A stretch of 64,000 bases of DNA. It comes from Burhinus oedicnemus (lineage: Eukaryota; Chordata; Aves; Charadriiformes; Burhinidae). This document shows, piece by piece, positions 25,901 to 40,423 of the stretch. Position numbers and translations under genes: made by a program. The stretch covers positions 1,075,655 through 1,139,654 of the forward strand of contig VFFE01009182.1 in assembly GCA_008921705.1 (NCBI GenBank). Reading direction: 5' to 3'. A model generated the notes under the pieces. The model was not told where the DNA came from, ran no database searches, and saw only the letters and a list, made by a program, of their open reading frames with translations. How positions within the stretch are numbered: position 1 is the stretch's first letter; the number at the start of each line of letters is the position of its first letter.

Positions 25901-28900
25901 GTTTTCCTGAAAAGAAAAGAACTTCTCTGACCAAAGTAGTATAAATAAAACCTGAAAATCAAATGAGGGCCAAAACCATTTTAGTTTACAACTACTTCTT
26001 AAGATTATGAGGATTTCACTGTGCCATAGTTTGCTCTTTAACCATTTATCTGACTGAGTATAAAATGACAGCTACAGGCTTCTCTAATTCATGTGTTTCT
26101 GAAAATTCAATAGCAGGAAATCGATAGAGAGAAACAAGTACATGAATTAAGATTCAGCACACAAGCCTCTACTTGTGTATTGAACTCGGGAAGGGTGATA
26201 GTCACTTGTAGGAATTAATAGATCTGTAGGACAACGTAGCTGCTTCTTTCACCTTGCACTTCACACGAATGACATGTTGTCCTCTTCACCCCAGTCCCTA
26301 GAAGCCTCCAAAAGGAAATGCGTTTCAGACCTTAAAAAAAATCTACCCTTAATGTTTCAGTAGAAAAAAAAGTGATAGAAAAGGCGTTGACAACTATAAC
26401 AATTGAGCAAGATCTGTTTTTCCTAAGAAAGTCAAAAGTAAGTGAAGTCCTGGAACGGGAGCATGTCTAGGATGTTCTTAAGGCAAAAAATTCAATAAGA
26501 GTGGATGGAAAAAAAAGAAATAAAAACACTGCCCCCCCCCAAAAAAACATTTTAACGAGTCTCGAAAAAAGTGACATGTATGGTCCTCTGATGGACTAAT
26601 TTTGGGTAGTATTTTTCTATTAGGTTAAACAGAATTTATTGGAGGTGACTTTATATCAGACCTCAAATCTGTTTTTCCTGTATGGATATGGCTATAAAGT
26701 CTTTTTTTCTTTTGAGAGCCAATGAGAGGTCCTTTCACATTAATATGAAAAGGGAACAATTCTATTAAGTGAGATAAGTTTTGTCTCTCAAAACATGATG
26801 TGTTGTTAAACCGCTATGAATCAATGAAGTCATAAGATAAAACAATCCAAATGGAGTAGGTTTAGTGCTACCTTGAGTCCAGACTCAGACATACCTGCAG
26901 AGATTAATTGGATACCCACTGAAAATGACATCGAAACTAAGGTAGAGGCTAAACGGAATGTCCCATTTTACCTATTGTAACTTAGATTGTACTGATTTCA
27001 GTTTTGAAATATAAAAACATTCCTATATCAGAAGACTGGATTTCTTTATTTCCTAGAACTATTTGATGATATACCTAGTTAGTTGTCCTCTCTCTTTCTC
27101 CACTTTCTCTTCCTCAGCTTACACTTTCAAACAGCCTTTCAGAAAATTCTTGTGCATGTTACCAGCATAAAAGACAATAAATTACTGTATATGCCGCAGA
27201 GTTAGTGGAAGGCACAAGTACTTTGCCTGCTGCCAGTTATTTTGCTCATACAATGCCAGCCATTCTAGTTTTGCCTGTCTTTCTTATGTTGACATTTTTT
27301 CCTGTTCTGTGTTTGTGAGTACGTGACCAGTAGTTGTATATTAATTGCAAAAATGTTTGCACTGTGGTAGCAATGATCTTCAGGTGCAGATACAAAGCAA
27401 CATGAAGGATAAGCCTTCCACATTAAAAATAATCATGAACAATGAACATCTATGGGGTCAGGGGATCATGGACAAGTTACTGAAGTGTCTAATGACAGGC
27501 AGGATAATCAGAGGGCTCAGTCTATTCATTGTAGATTTTATAAAACTATTTTTACCAGCTTAGGCCATTGGCAGCATGTCTGTATGAGGTTTTCGTTTGA
27601 AAGTCTTGTTAAAGGAATCAAAAGTGATAGAGACTGATAAGCATTTGCAGTACTTGTTTCAATAGTGATTCTATGTCTAGAAGAGGTTTGAGTAGGTATT
27701 AGTAAAAGATTTGAAAGCTCCCATAAGACCTGGCTCAATCACTATCAAAAGCACTAGGAGTCCTCCTTTTAGTCTTGAAAAGGTAAGGCTTTGATTTGGT
27801 TTCAAACTATTCAGCTGAGGTATAGTTTGATGTATTTGAAATCTGTTATAGTATGTATGGGCTTACCAAACCTCAATAGAAACCAAATGCTGGTTTGATA
27901 TAGAGTCTAGATGACTACATGAAATTAGGGTCCTTTCCTTTACTAAGGTTATTTTGTTAGTAAAAGAAAATCCTCACACAATGTTTAAAAACCAGTTACA
28001 ACTGCATTTAGTATTTCCTTTTCCCTGGACCCACAATCATAGCACAGAGTTCTTTCAAAATAAGAGTTTAAGTTTTTATGTCTGAGTTGGACTCATTTCT
28101 CTGAAGTGAGCACTCTTTTCCTTTATTGAAATAATTTGTCTTACACTTATACTGATATACATCAGGACTACAATAGGATATAACCTTATGTGTACAGACT
28201 GCATTGTGGTCAAAAATGAGAGTTCGGCTTACCTGGATGTAAATGTGTATCTAGCCTTTGAACTGGCCTAAACTAGTCTGAGTGTCAGTACGTTAGCTGT
28301 AGTAGACCAGAGAGTAGTATGGCCCACTCTTCCTTTAGTTTACCTGGTCTCTGCACTTAACTCCACACTTTGTCTCTACCCGTACCCATACCCAAGCTCG
28401 TTAGCTTCAGATTAACTTGGAGAATGCTGAAGAAATTCCTACTGCGTTTTTAATTATTATGTAGTATTTCTCTTTTTGAATATAAAGCCACTAAAAGTCT
28501 TCTAGACAAAAAAGACTTAAGTGATCATTGTATCTTCAGATATGGGCCAGTGTCTCTTTCATCCCGCCAAATAGACTCAAACTCATTGGGCTAACACAGT
28601 CAAAACTGAACAGAGCTTATCATTTTGAAAGTTATTAATGCTGCAGAGCTGTTTGAAAATTCAAGGCTAGGTGGAGAATACAAACTCTGTAATATCCTTG
28701 ATTGAAAAGAAATACTACAGCATGAGCTCATAGAGTACCAGACACCAGAGAATCCACACAGGAGATGTTCATTTAAGCGGTTCCACTCACAGGGAAAAGC
28801 TTGCATTGGAGTTTACATCATCTTAGACGTGAAAGTCGATAAAACTTAATCCAAGGAAACCAAGCCTCATTAGTTTTACTTTTTTTTTTTTCCAGAACAG

Positions 28901-29520
28901 AAATCTTGGGTCAGATTTTCTGGCTACATTGTTCTCTGAAAATAGCGGTTAATAATATATGAGATGGTAAAATAATAATTGAAGTAGTGTAAGTACCACA
29001 ATTACAATAAATTAAAAACATTACGGTGTTTTTTTCTAAATGTCTTTTAGGATATGTTTGATATAACCCTGTGTTGTAAGGCCATATCTAGCTTATGTTT
29101 AAATTTAAAAGCTTTAATCCTCTCTGTGTTTAGCTTTAAAACATCACGGACTAAATCTCCAAATCTTCTTATCTTCAAAATTATGTCAGCAGCTATGACA
29201 AAATGGCATCTGTTCTGAAGCTGTAACAGGAATAGCACATTACTTGAAACTGGGTTCATTCCCAATACAGTACAACGTCTGGCTCCCACATAACAGATGC
29301 AGCGATTCCTCTGCTGAGTGTATATGATTCAGCTGACAACCATACTTAGTAACTGGTTAATAATTAATATTTGCTCCTTCTATTCCAGTGAAAAATGACG
29401 GTATTTTGTAGATTTGCATTGGTCAGAGGAATGTGAGACCTTTTTCCAAAAGCAGGGTGGGGCAACACTTTTTTTTTTCAATTTCCGGAACTTGAAGGTT
29501 GGAGAACTGCACAGCAAAAC
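25901..29520. other. Intergenic, AT-rich, no recognised gene
   Basis: Unique sequence. A C10 run followed by A7 sits near 26,530-26,550 and a T run near 28,880. No open frame resembles a known family and I see no transposon ends. Confidence 0.6.
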
Positions 29521-30120
29521 CGCTTGCTATCTCTCCTCGCCATTCATTGTGTGCATTTAGTCTGTCAGAAACGCTCTGCTGCTGCAGTTAATGCTGAGCA
29601 GAGATTGATTGCGGGCTGTTGTTCCACAAGACATGGCTGAGGCAAATTAATAGCTCGCTGCTACTGAAAGGGGGGCGGGTGTGTGTGTATGTTTGTGTGT
29701 CTTCCCACCTTTCCTATTCTCCTTGGTAATCTTGGCCCTGGGCTCCTGCTCCTTACCTTGTCTGGGGAATTAACCCCGTGGTTTCCTCAGACCCCCCCAC
29801 ATGTCTTTCCTACGGGGCTAAGGGATGGCGAGCAAACCCCACAAAAACCTAGGTGGGTCGCTGGTGAAGGGGAAGAGCGAGAGCGGGACAAACCCTTCCT
29901 CTTGTGGGAGCACTATGCTTTTGATGACCTAAGCTGTCCCTGGAGCTGCCCCCTCCTCCCCCATTCACTAATGTCACACCTGGCCAATAGTCCCTATGAA
30001 TTGGGGGGCTGGATGTTTTTTTGCTCTACGCGGGGGTCTGGCTGCTCGCTGCTGTGTAACGTAATGCTCCAAACAGCACAACAGCTCCAGTGGTTCAGCT
30101 CTCCAGCAAAGACTTTCTTC
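29521..30120. promoter_or_regulatory. GC- and CpG-richer pocket; possible regulatory element
   Basis: Against AT-rich surroundings this stretch has many CpGs (for example near 29,615, 29,780, 29,812, 29,829, 29,880 and 30,030) and C-rich runs. Around 29,575-29,660 are TTAATGCTGAGCA (a Maf-like half site next to TTAAT) and CAAATTAATAG (homeodomain-like). The 159-codon plus-strand frame at 29,683-30,162 has no recognisable domain. CpG density is below a classic island, so it could be a distal enhancer, a weak lncRNA promoter, or neither. Confidence 0.3.
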
Positions 30121-33100
30121 CCACACCTGCTTTCTGCGGCCAGACATAGTGATATTAACTAGTAACAACAAAAAAGGGCAGTGAGATTTCACAGACAGGT
30201 TCCTCTCTATAAACCAATAACGTTCTTGTAGCCTCTGAAGCGCCACGTGTTGCTTCACAGACATGCATGTTTCTGCATGGACTCCAGCAGTGCTATTTTC
30301 TGGTCTCTTGAAGCCTCGAGGCTGAGCAGTGTCAGTCTGCTGCCTCTGACAGAATGGCAGGAGCATCACCTCTGGTCTTCCCCACTATCTGCCACTGTGG
30401 AAAGGGATACTTGCTTTTTCCAAGTGTGCCTGTGAGACTGGAACAGCAATCTGTGGGCCTCTGGCACTAATTCCCAGGTGCCACTGCTGTCCATGACCTT
30501 AGGACTACTCACAGTCTTTTTTTGGGAATTAATGGAAGTTTCCTCACCTCCAAATCACAGTAAGAGCTGTGTGTTGTACATCTGGAAGTCTCCAGTGCCT
30601 TTCATGTAAGTGCAAATATTCTTATTTTCTGATTTCTGTCAAACCAGATGTTATCAGCTTGCAACCTATACTTCACTGTTCCCAAACTGTAATCTAGCAC
30701 TGCTAAATACGGAGAAAGGTCTGGCTTTAGAGTGTTTTTCCATGTTTCCTATTTAGATTTTCAGCAGAATATGTCAAAATATGTAATTTGCAGAAAATTA
30801 CATAGTCGTACCCACTATTTCAGGGATAGTGGGTAGCAAAAATAACTGTTAAACTGAAGTATTATCTACTAAGGCTGTCTGAAGGAAGTGAGTCTAAGTA
30901 GTCTAGGACAAGGACATACTTTGTTACAACTAATATAAAAATGTCAACGACTACCTGCTGATTTTTTCTAACAAAAGAGCTCCATGCATGATTCATTTTT
31001 TGCTGTAAAATATCTTTTGTATATATGAGATGAATATAGAAACCTGCGGTCTTCTTTTTAATGTTTTCTTTTGTTTCAGTCCCTAACAGACTTTAGATTT
31101 TCTTTTAGACCTCTTTATTTCCAATGCCTTACAATCATCTGACTTACCCTCTTCAGGAGAAGTCATTACATACTTCATGGTCTCATCCTTTGTGTTACCT
31201 AGGACTTTCTTGACGTTCGAGGTGTCCAGGAGAAAAATCAGTACCAGTTATCTGCCTTTGGCTATTTATTATTGTAGTGAAGAAGTTTTAGATATATTTA
31301 TATATTTTATTTTATTAAAAAATATTTTAGTGATCATGGAGGGTACTGAGTATCTTGATCCTTGTCTTTGCTCTCTGTTTCTTGGAACTTCAAGAAGAAG
31401 GAGAAATTCCCTTTTGACTGTAGCACTTGTAGTTCTTCACATCCCTTTAATAATTTGTTGAGATATTTTCTATGCCTTTTCAATGACTTCTCCAATGGCT
31501 TTATTGCACCTGGCAAATTCTAGGGGATCTAGGGCTACCATGTTCCTAACTCACAGAAGTATGCTTTCTCCTTTGAGATTATTCTTTTTATCTTTCCTCA
31601 TTTCTAATCAGGAATGTCATGCATACTCTGCCTTAATGATAATGAACTCTGCCCTTGGTACATTTAACAAATTCTTGCTCTGTTGAAGAAATTAATGCAG
31701 CTCTTTCTTCCCGCTAAGGGTGGGATATTGCCTTGGCATGTTCGTTTTGCAGCAGCATGTGCAATCTTTTGCAGAGTCCAGCTTTGCACAGCATATGAGA
31801 TTTTTTTTTTTTCTAATCAGATGTCTCTTCTTGTAGCATTTTGGACAATGACTTATTTGGCTTCTGAGCACTTCCTATCAACTGTTCCTGGTTGATTCAG
31901 TCGGAACCACTTCCTGCTCTGTCAAGTTGGGCCTTTCCTTTGGAAAAAATTCCAGTTTTGTTCTAGATTCTTGTTCTTCTTTACTTTTTCCCAGTTGTGA
32001 AGTGGTTTTTCAGCTATTCAGGCATTCATGTGTTTTTAAACAGGGCACAACACGGTGGGGGAAAAAACCACAAAAAACAAATCACTTTGCTTTATACTGA
32101 GTAAGTCTCATTTATTTGTAATTGATTTTCATACTTAGAGTAATTTGCCTGCATTAACTAGAAAAATTTTAAGAATATTCAAGTACATCAGGAGATTCAT
32201 GGTGTTACGAGAAATAGTATCACTCATACCTGAGGTAAGAGCCAGTCCAACTTGAACAAAATCCTGTTAGCAGTGAGGCTGTACAGAATTTTATGGGTTG
32301 AAAAGTTTTTCTGGAAGATAAAGAATAAGGCACTGGTGGGATGAAACATAACAAATTGTTAGAAAAGATATTTTTGTAGCCAGTTGCTCAGAAGTCTTTG
32401 GAGTGGGCAGTGTCAATCATTATATAGTTGAGAGGAGCTGGTGAGAGATTGTTTCAGGAAAATGTCACCACAGAGAGAGAGTCTTTGCTGCCCTGCAACA
32501 AAGCATGAATCGCCCAATCTTCAAAAGTATTCTGGCATTATTTTACAAACTTTATAATTACCCTGCATTACAAAGGGAAAAAAAGAAAGCATTAAAATGA
32601 CTGCTGTATGTAAGTGAAAATTTGAATATTATAGTTTACAGATATCTGAGTGCTTTCCTCATGCATAATATACACTCACTGTTGCTACCAGTGACTTCCA
32701 AAATAAATCAGTCAATAATTTCCAAATGTTGTGATAATCTAGGTATTGTTACACAACTAATCAAATTCCCTTATGCAGTTGGAATAGCTGAGTTTTGGTG
32801 TCCTGTAACTGCAGCAATATTTCTTACTCATTTTGTATGTGTCAGTATGTACAACAGATAGTTTCTCTTTCCTCCTGGATGTGGACCAAAGCACATAAAT
32901 ACATGCAAAACAGCAGCTCAGGAGGAAAAGCTCTGCCTAAATTAAAGGTATAAAGAGAAGATTTCACACAAATAGTTGTTTTTATTGAGGGTACTCTTTT
33001 TCCTTGAATAGTCTATTAATTCTGAAGGCCATTTGGGTTAGAATTCTTAATCTGAATTATGTTGTTATTCATGGCCTCATTTTGTGTCTTTTCATCATCT

Positions 33101-36100
33101 TCTTTGTCTGATGGCTATTTTAAATAGGGCTTTTAAGAACAGGATGGATGGCAACAAAAGAATGTGTTTACTTTATCCATTGTTATGGCTTGATTCCACT
33201 ATACTTACCCTCACTGAGGCATGCATTAGATTTCAAGTGTCCCATTCATCCCAGCGAAACTAATTGCAGAGCAAAACAGACCAAATGCGAATGAGAATTC
33301 AAAGAATCCAGTTTGCAGTAATTATTGAAGCAAATAAAAACATTTTGTTTTAGTGACTTCTCCTTTAGTTCATAATGGCTAGTCCTAGAGGGGGGAGATT
33401 ATGCACTTGAATAGGAAGGGTGACAACTGTATACCAGAAAAGATGTGATTTGGCAAAAAAGCTGAGTTGATCGGAGAGGATGAGGTCTTACGGCACTGGA
33501 GCTGAAATTCCTTTATGTGCTAAATACAGCCTAAAGTATTGTCTCTGTTCAGTAACTGGAAATATTTACATAATGGCGATATTTGAAATAATATTTATTT
33601 TGCTTTTCATTACCGTATATATGGAAAAATTGGGTAAATTTGAAGTTTCCCTCTAGAAATTCTTCAGGAGCTTAGTTTTTTATCCAATAAGTTCTTAGGC
33701 AGAAACAAAGAACATCTTTTACTAAACCTTCTAGTACAGTTAGCAGATGAGGTAAACTTTTTTGCACACCTTTCGGATTCGAAATAGAAACAGCAAACTT
33801 CAAATACAATCTGAGTTCAATTAGCTGAATCTCAGTTAGACCATGAGATGAAAAGTATTGGGCTGGTTGGAAGTAGAGGGGATATTACTGTGGAAGAAAA
33901 GCAAAGGACAGTGCATACCCTCCAGAACTTGAAGAGATTAGTAGGAGCGCAAATAAGCATGAGATTGTTTTTAAACTAGTAACTGTATGGGCTATGAAAT
34001 TCTTGGCATTCAGTAGATTTAAAAACTTTAGCTCCCAAGCTCATGTCTGGAAATGTTTTACACATTTCTCTTGAGATTGGGGCTGAGAGATCACTGATAG
34101 AGTGGTTGCTTTATGGGAAATACTCTCATGTGAGACTCTGTGGCTTTCTGTCCCTTAATCATCGCTCAGGAGTTCATTTTAGTGTGTTACCGTCTTGGCG
34201 AAGACTTTTGGTGCGCTGGGAAATGCAGCTGTCAGACCTCGGGATCCTGATGGCTCTGTTTTGGGGATATTTATTATGATGATTTTAAAGGTGTGTCAGC
34301 AAGTTTGCCAAAATTTAAGGTCTGGAATTATTCAGCTCATGTCAGATTGTGACATCCTCCTCCTATACATAAACATGGTCAGACTCATGAAGAGCTTGCA
34401 GTCTAAATAGCTGAAGTAGGCAAAAGGCTGCACTCGTATAACTCCGTTTTCTTCTTCCCTCTTAAGTAAAATACAGCCTGTGCAATGTGAAACTAGGCAC
34501 AGAAATAAAAGCTGGCTCTGAACAAGACGGCAGGCCAGCGTGGCATCCTTTCTGTGTTCTGCAGACACAGAACAGCCACTTTGTAATGTAGTAATTACTC
34601 AAGGGTGGCACTACACGATCTGGCTATGCTGCATCCAGAACCTTGGCTAAATTGTCTTTAGTCATAGGGTGTCCCTGAACAGTGCTCCCTGCTCTTAATT
34701 TACGGTTGTTGGCACTCAGTCTGCATCTCCTACAAGGGAGCTCTTTGTCTTGGTAGGACTGATGGCCACTTTTCAATTAAATCCTTGAGCAAAGCGCTCT
34801 TCTAACAAGAAGTAATCAGCCCAAGAGAAAGTCACATCCACATCTGATGTAAAATGGATTATCTCCATCTGGTTTGGACTCTCCCCTGGTATTTTGTGTC
34901 TGACTTCTATTATCTGTGTCTGATTTAGAGGATAAACACCCTAGGGCAGTGTTTGCACAGTACCACATGCCATGACAGCAGTCAATAAATTATAGGAGAA
35001 GGTGACTGCACAGGATTGTTCCCAGCTTCACATCCCTGATTCCACTGTCCACAGATCCCAAGAAGTGCAAAGGATCTGTGTTTTCTGAGGGGGACACTGT
35101 TCTACACTTAATCAGATTTCTCTTTGAACTAATGTTTTCCTGCTAAGGGGCGTTAAAATATATCTTTTCGGGTTTGTTGGGGGTTTTCTTGGCTAGTTAT
35201 TCGCTCCTTAATAATTCAAATCTGTTCCACATGTTAAGACACCTAGGACAGTTGTAGACAGTCAAATAATGAATACCCTCCCTAAGCAATTCCCTCGCCC
35301 TACCGCCAACCTAAATGACTTCAAAATGACTTTCTCTTTCTTGATCTCTTTTTTTTCCTCTACTTACCACCCACCTTTGCTTTTGTTACACTCCCTTTTC
35401 TGTGCTTCCTTCCCCCAAACTAGAGCTTCTCATGCAGTTTTTCATCTTCTTGGGAGACACAGAAGTATAGCTACAAATATCAATAAACACCTCCTTCAAT
35501 ATTTGAAAATACGTAGGCATGACTGTAACACAAAAGAAACCCTTAATTGGATAGGATATGCTCTTAATTTTACCTTATTCAAGCTATCTTGCAGAAGCCT
35601 GATTTTTATACTTTCTGCATTTTAATTGTTCTTCCATAGAGATTAATGAAATACAAAATACTGTTGGTTTGAAAGGCAGTGTTTACATTTAAAGGACAGA
35701 ATGCACAAGGTCAGTGGACACTCTGTCCTATATAGTTATTTTAACCTTCTTTCCAACTCAGCCCTTGGGTTTTATGGTATCCTGTGTTGTTTTCTTCCAT
35801 TTCGCTTACAAGCATAAAATAAATATAGCAAGAAAATCTGATTTTCCTTGCTACCCTTCCCCCCCCAAAATAGAAAAAAAAAAAATCTGTCCGTGTGAAT
35901 GTTAAAAGTTTGCAAATTATTAGACATGATGTCTAATGGGCTATGCTTCTTATTTGAAATGTATAGATTCCCTTAAGTCACAAGTTAAAATCTCAGCATT
36001 ACTGAAATACTCATTCTCCGTTTTTCAGAGACAGTCAGGTTGAATGTCTTTCTACTTACTCTGCAGTTCCCATTAATGTTAACAGGCATATTTCTTTTTG

Positions 36101-39100
36101 CTTCCGTTGGAGTCGACTTGATACACATGTGGGATCCTTTGATAACCTCTTAAAAAGACACCCTTCTGCTTTACATGCACTTTAGAGCTTTAATGATCTC
36201 ACGATGCTTCTTTGTGTCTCCGTGGCCAAAATGTTACCTAATACTTCTTGTAAATAATACAAGATAGCTTTTTACTCCGTAAGCGGCCTCTGTAGCATGT
36301 GCTAACAGTCTATATGAACATACCTTGCCCACAGGGTGTTTTGCTGGAGTCAGGGGAAAGCATTAGGAAGCAAAACAGAACTGCCATCCCCTTGCTTTTC
36401 TGCAGCTCAGAAACAACTGTATCTCTTCAGCTACTGGGCAAGACAAACCCTGGGAGAGGGAAAGGTGAAAGAAGGAGGAGCCAGTACTGTTATCTTTGCT
36501 TTCCAGTTCATCGGTCCAAAGACATACAGGAGCAAGTCATGTCTCCTGGGGAGCCTCTGAGCACTCCCTACTGCAACGGAAAATTTTTATATGTGCTTCA
36601 AAGGCCACTGTAAACATACTAGGATGCATTGTAATGTGTCTGTGTGTATATTTGTTCCTGCTTCTATTTATAGATGCTGTATTTAAATCTTTGAATCCGT
36701 AGCTCACATCATATGTTAACCAGGTTCTTTGGGTAAATTTTCCATAAAAAGCATGAAATCGGAGTTTTGGATTCCTTTTTATAGCTATATTTTACGTCCA
36801 TAAGAAGTGTTAAACAACTGTTGAAATACAGCCTTATGTGTGGAGCTGTCTGATCTAAAGGTATTCAAAGGAGTGGGCTGCAAGGCTTTAAGTCCCAGCA
36901 TGCCTGTGCACATCACATGCTTCAGTAGGGCTTTCTCTTGAGAACATTAGGACTTCTGCCATCTGTAAATTGCCTGAGCAGGATGGTTTTAGTAGTGGGA
37001 CATGGGGTGTGCTTGGCTGTTCTCCCTCTGGATTTGGCCCCCACCCCTGTGCCCCCACAGCAGCGCTGGGAGAGCCGCCCTGCACCCTCCGCTTTGGCCA
37101 TCGGGCAGCAGTTTTGCATGGCAGCCAAAATGCAAGAGAGCTAGGGTAAGGAAAAAAGATCCTTCCTTCCCTCTCTGAAGGCCTATGAGCATGTCCCTGT
37201 GGTGGGATCCAGGTAGGAGAGGGCTCTCTCCCTCCTTCTGCACTCTTGAGCACTCTCTGGCTCCCACCCCATCCTTGGCCGATGGCGATGGTAGTTAAGC
37301 CATGTCTTTGGGATCTACTGAGTGAATATGGGGTACTCTGCTCTGTAACATGGAGCTGGTGGCTATTTTACAACTGATGGGAATGGAGCAGATTGCTTTT
37401 GTAAATTAAATAAACCAGGTGAGTGATCAGTGTAATTCAGATCCGGGGTCTAACGGAGGAGACTAGAAAGGGTGATACTTGCTGTGCGTGCCTTTGCATG
37501 TGTGTCACTCAAGGGACACTAAAGCCATGCACGTGGCTTTCGATTCCTGCAGTTCTTGAGCTTTGTTTGATATCAGTAGGAAGTGTGAAAATCTAGAATA
37601 ACTTACCATATGCATGCGTAACATCAGAAAGCAGAGGAGTGAGCTTCCCTTCATTTCTCTAAATATAGATTCTGTTCTGTTCCTTCTTGCTACAGCTGGC
37701 CAGATCATTTACATCTATCTTTTTTCCATTTTCTGTGTTTCTGGTACTGTTTCTGAAAGAAATGAACCAACTGAATACTGAGGCTACTAGCTCACAGTGT
37801 CACTCAAATCCTCCTCTCTCTCTAACCTGTACACAGCTAGCGTGACTCTTATTGTATTTAGGACAAATAAGATTATTAAAAATGTGTTCACCATTTCGGA
37901 TGCTTACAGCAATTCCAGTAATAACTATGTTTTAATAATTGGCAAATTCTGGTTGTTGGGGGTTTTTTGGTAGATACTTGCATACTTATGCACTACATTA
38001 CAATGAATATTCATTTTGGTTACATTGCACTTCCCCATCAATGACAAAGAGAGATTAACTAAAACAATATTTTATTTCCTACTTTAATGGTGAGTACATA
38101 GCATTAATTATATTATTAATCCAACTAGAAACTCTTCTACAAAGCTATTTCAAGCCATTAGTTGCCCTGTTGTAATTGATGGATTACTGCATTACCATTT
38201 AATTTAGTATTGTTTTCAAGGCATTACATTCAGTTTCATTCAAGTTAATTGTATAGCCAAATAAGGAAAGAACTTGCTTCATGAGCATAAGTGATGCAAG
38301 GATGGATTCTTCCTGATTTCAGACACATAATGGGATGTGATCCATACAGCGATTCCGTACAAGGCACTCCAGTTTGCATTACCTTGCAATTTATGGCAAA
38401 AAGAAATGGGGGAATGGACCAGAAGATTGCATGGCATTTGGATTCAGCATTGTGATAGTCTTCTCTGCAAATGGAAATTAACATCAATTATTCAAATCTA
38501 GTTATGCTTTCAACCCTCTTAATTGCAACGTGTTTTCCATTCAGTGATCAAGCCCAATTCCCTAAACATAATAGCAATTATAACTGTGCATCCAGAGGAA
38601 AATATACTCTCTTTGGCCCAATTTTCAGCTCTGATATGACCTCTTTATGCTGCTTTTTACACAGAGGGGTTGTTAAGCTGGAGCAACTGTTCTTTTTGCG
38701 TAGACCATATCCCAGGGCTGTCAAGAAACATGGACTATAATCTTTTTTACTGCCCCAACATTAAAACAGGGAAAACATAATGGGTGGGATTCAGCTGCCT
38801 AGACAAAAGTACGCAGACCACTTTAGATAGATTCCCTTAGGTACCTGAGACACCTTCACCAGGCCAGCAAATGCGGTGTAGGACTTGGGGAAGATCTGTG
38901 ACAGCTGGAGGCAAGGCTGGAGGCAATACTGTAGGGTACCTAAAATAGCACAGTGGTTAGTTGCCTGAATTACCCTGGGTTTGCCTGACAACTGGGACAA
39001 CTATTCTGGGCTATGCAAGGCTAAATGTAAATTATATTATTCTTGAAGCTGAAAATTCTTTCATGAACTGGATTGCATAAGGGCATGATGAAGCTCCTTT

Positions 39101-39632
39101 CTCCTTAGTGCAATTCCTATATTTTTTATTAGTGTAACTTCAGGGGACTCCTGTTCATCTTCTAGCTTTTCTGTGGCAGAAGTGATGATTCTGTGCATTC
39201 TTCGAGTGTTTAGTCAGTAAGGTTTTCAGGATTTGAAAATACTGCACCCTTTACTGAAAATAAACAATAATGCATAGTATGTGTCTCGAACTACAGTCAG
39301 ATCTTTACCGCATGGACAACAAACACCAAGGCTTAATATGAAGTCCCAGTTCTCTGGTTAACCATGAAAAGAACTTGGTGCAAGTGTGCCATGGCTCCTT
39401 CCCAGCCACCTTCCCTGATTATATTTCTGTAACATGAGAGTAGAAAGACCAGGGAGCTGCTGGTGATATGTTTAGCATACAGAAGGTGTGTTGTCTGATA
39501 CTCAGGAACAATTCCAGGTCTCTCATTCAACAGTTGCATGAGACATCAAAAACCAATGATATGTCTACTGACAGAGAAGAAAACAATAACTTTTTTGACC
39601 CAGGTGGTTAGTTGAAATGGGTGTCCTGTGGA
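30121..39632. other. Intergenic, AT-rich, no recognised gene
   Basis: Unique sequence. A 10-bp-arm hairpin lies at 30,809-30,835. About 36,990-37,110 is GC-richer with frames open on both strands, again without a known domain. About 38,090-38,620 is rich in TAAT-core homeodomain-type sites. About 38,785-39,000 is a GC-richer block that could be an old repeat, but I cannot name one. Confidence 0.55.
30809..30835. repeat. Short hairpin, 10-bp perfect arms
   Basis: TACCCACTAT and ATAGTGGGTA are exact reverse complements around the 7-base loop TTCAGGG. It is not followed by a T run that would suggest an RNA polymerase III terminator. Confidence 0.75.
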
Positions 39633-40423
39633 TTATATTAAGTGGCAGTGTTGATCTACTTGAGGGTAGGAAGGCTCTGCAGAGAGATCTGGACAGGCTG
39701 GATCGATGGGCTGAAGCCAACTGCATGAGGTTTAACAAGGCCAAGTGCCGGGTCCTGCACTTGGGTCACAACAACCCCAGGCAACGCTACAGGCTTGGGA
39801 AGGAGTGGCTGGAAAGCTGCCTGGCAGAAAAGGATCTGGGGGTCCTGGTGGACAGCCAGCTGAACATGAGCCAGCAGTGTGCCCAGGTAGCCAAGAAGGC
39901 CAATGGCATCTTGGCCTGTATCAAAAATAGTGTGGCCAGCAGGAGTAGGGGAATGATCATGGCCCTGTACTCGGTGCTGGTGAGGCTGCAGCTTGAGTGC
40001 TGTGTTCAGTTTTGGGCGCCACAGTATAGGAGGGACACTGAGGTGCTGGAGCATGTCCAGAGAAGGGCAACAAAGCTGGTGAGGGGTCTGGAGAACATGT
40101 CTTATGAGGAGCGGCTGAAGGAATTGGGATTGTTTAGTCTGGAGAAGAGAAGGTTGAGGGGAGACCTTATTGCTCTCTACAACTACCTGAAAGGAGGTTG
40201 TAGCGAGGCAAATGTCAGTTTCTTTTCCCAAGTAACAGGCAATAGGACAAGAGGAAACGGGTTCAAGTTGCACCAGGGGAGGTTTAGGCTAGACATTAGG
40301 AAAAAAATTTTCACTGAAAGAGTTATCAAACATTGGACCAGACTGCCCAGGGAGGTGGTTGAGTCACCATCCCTAGATGTGTTTAAAAGTCGTGTAGATG
40401 TGGTGCTTAGAGACATGGTTTAG
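39617..40423 (+). pseudogene. CR1 ORF2 fragment: C-terminal region after the reverse transcriptase core
   Basis: An open frame of 268 codons, of which the first six or seven (MGVLWII) are flanking host sequence read in frame, so its Met is not a genuine start. From [10 protein letters not shown] onward it matches the end of the CR1 polyprotein: [85 protein letters not shown], and the ending [17 protein letters not shown] up to the TAG at 40,421-40,423. This is the reverse-transcriptase thumb and C-terminal region. The catalytic palm (with its xxDD motif) and the N-terminal endonuclease are absent, so the product could not retrotranspose. The minus-strand frame at 39,656-40,273 is the antisense shadow. 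The open frame reflects a recent insertion rather than selected function. Confidence 0.9.

Noticed and set aside
29683..30162. 159-codon plus-strand frame as a gene
   Set aside because: Low-complexity C/G-rich coding, a P/S/L-rich peptide with no domain, and an overlapping open frame on the other strand.
39656..40273. 205-codon minus-strand frame
   Set aside because: It is the antisense shadow of the CR1 coding sequence.
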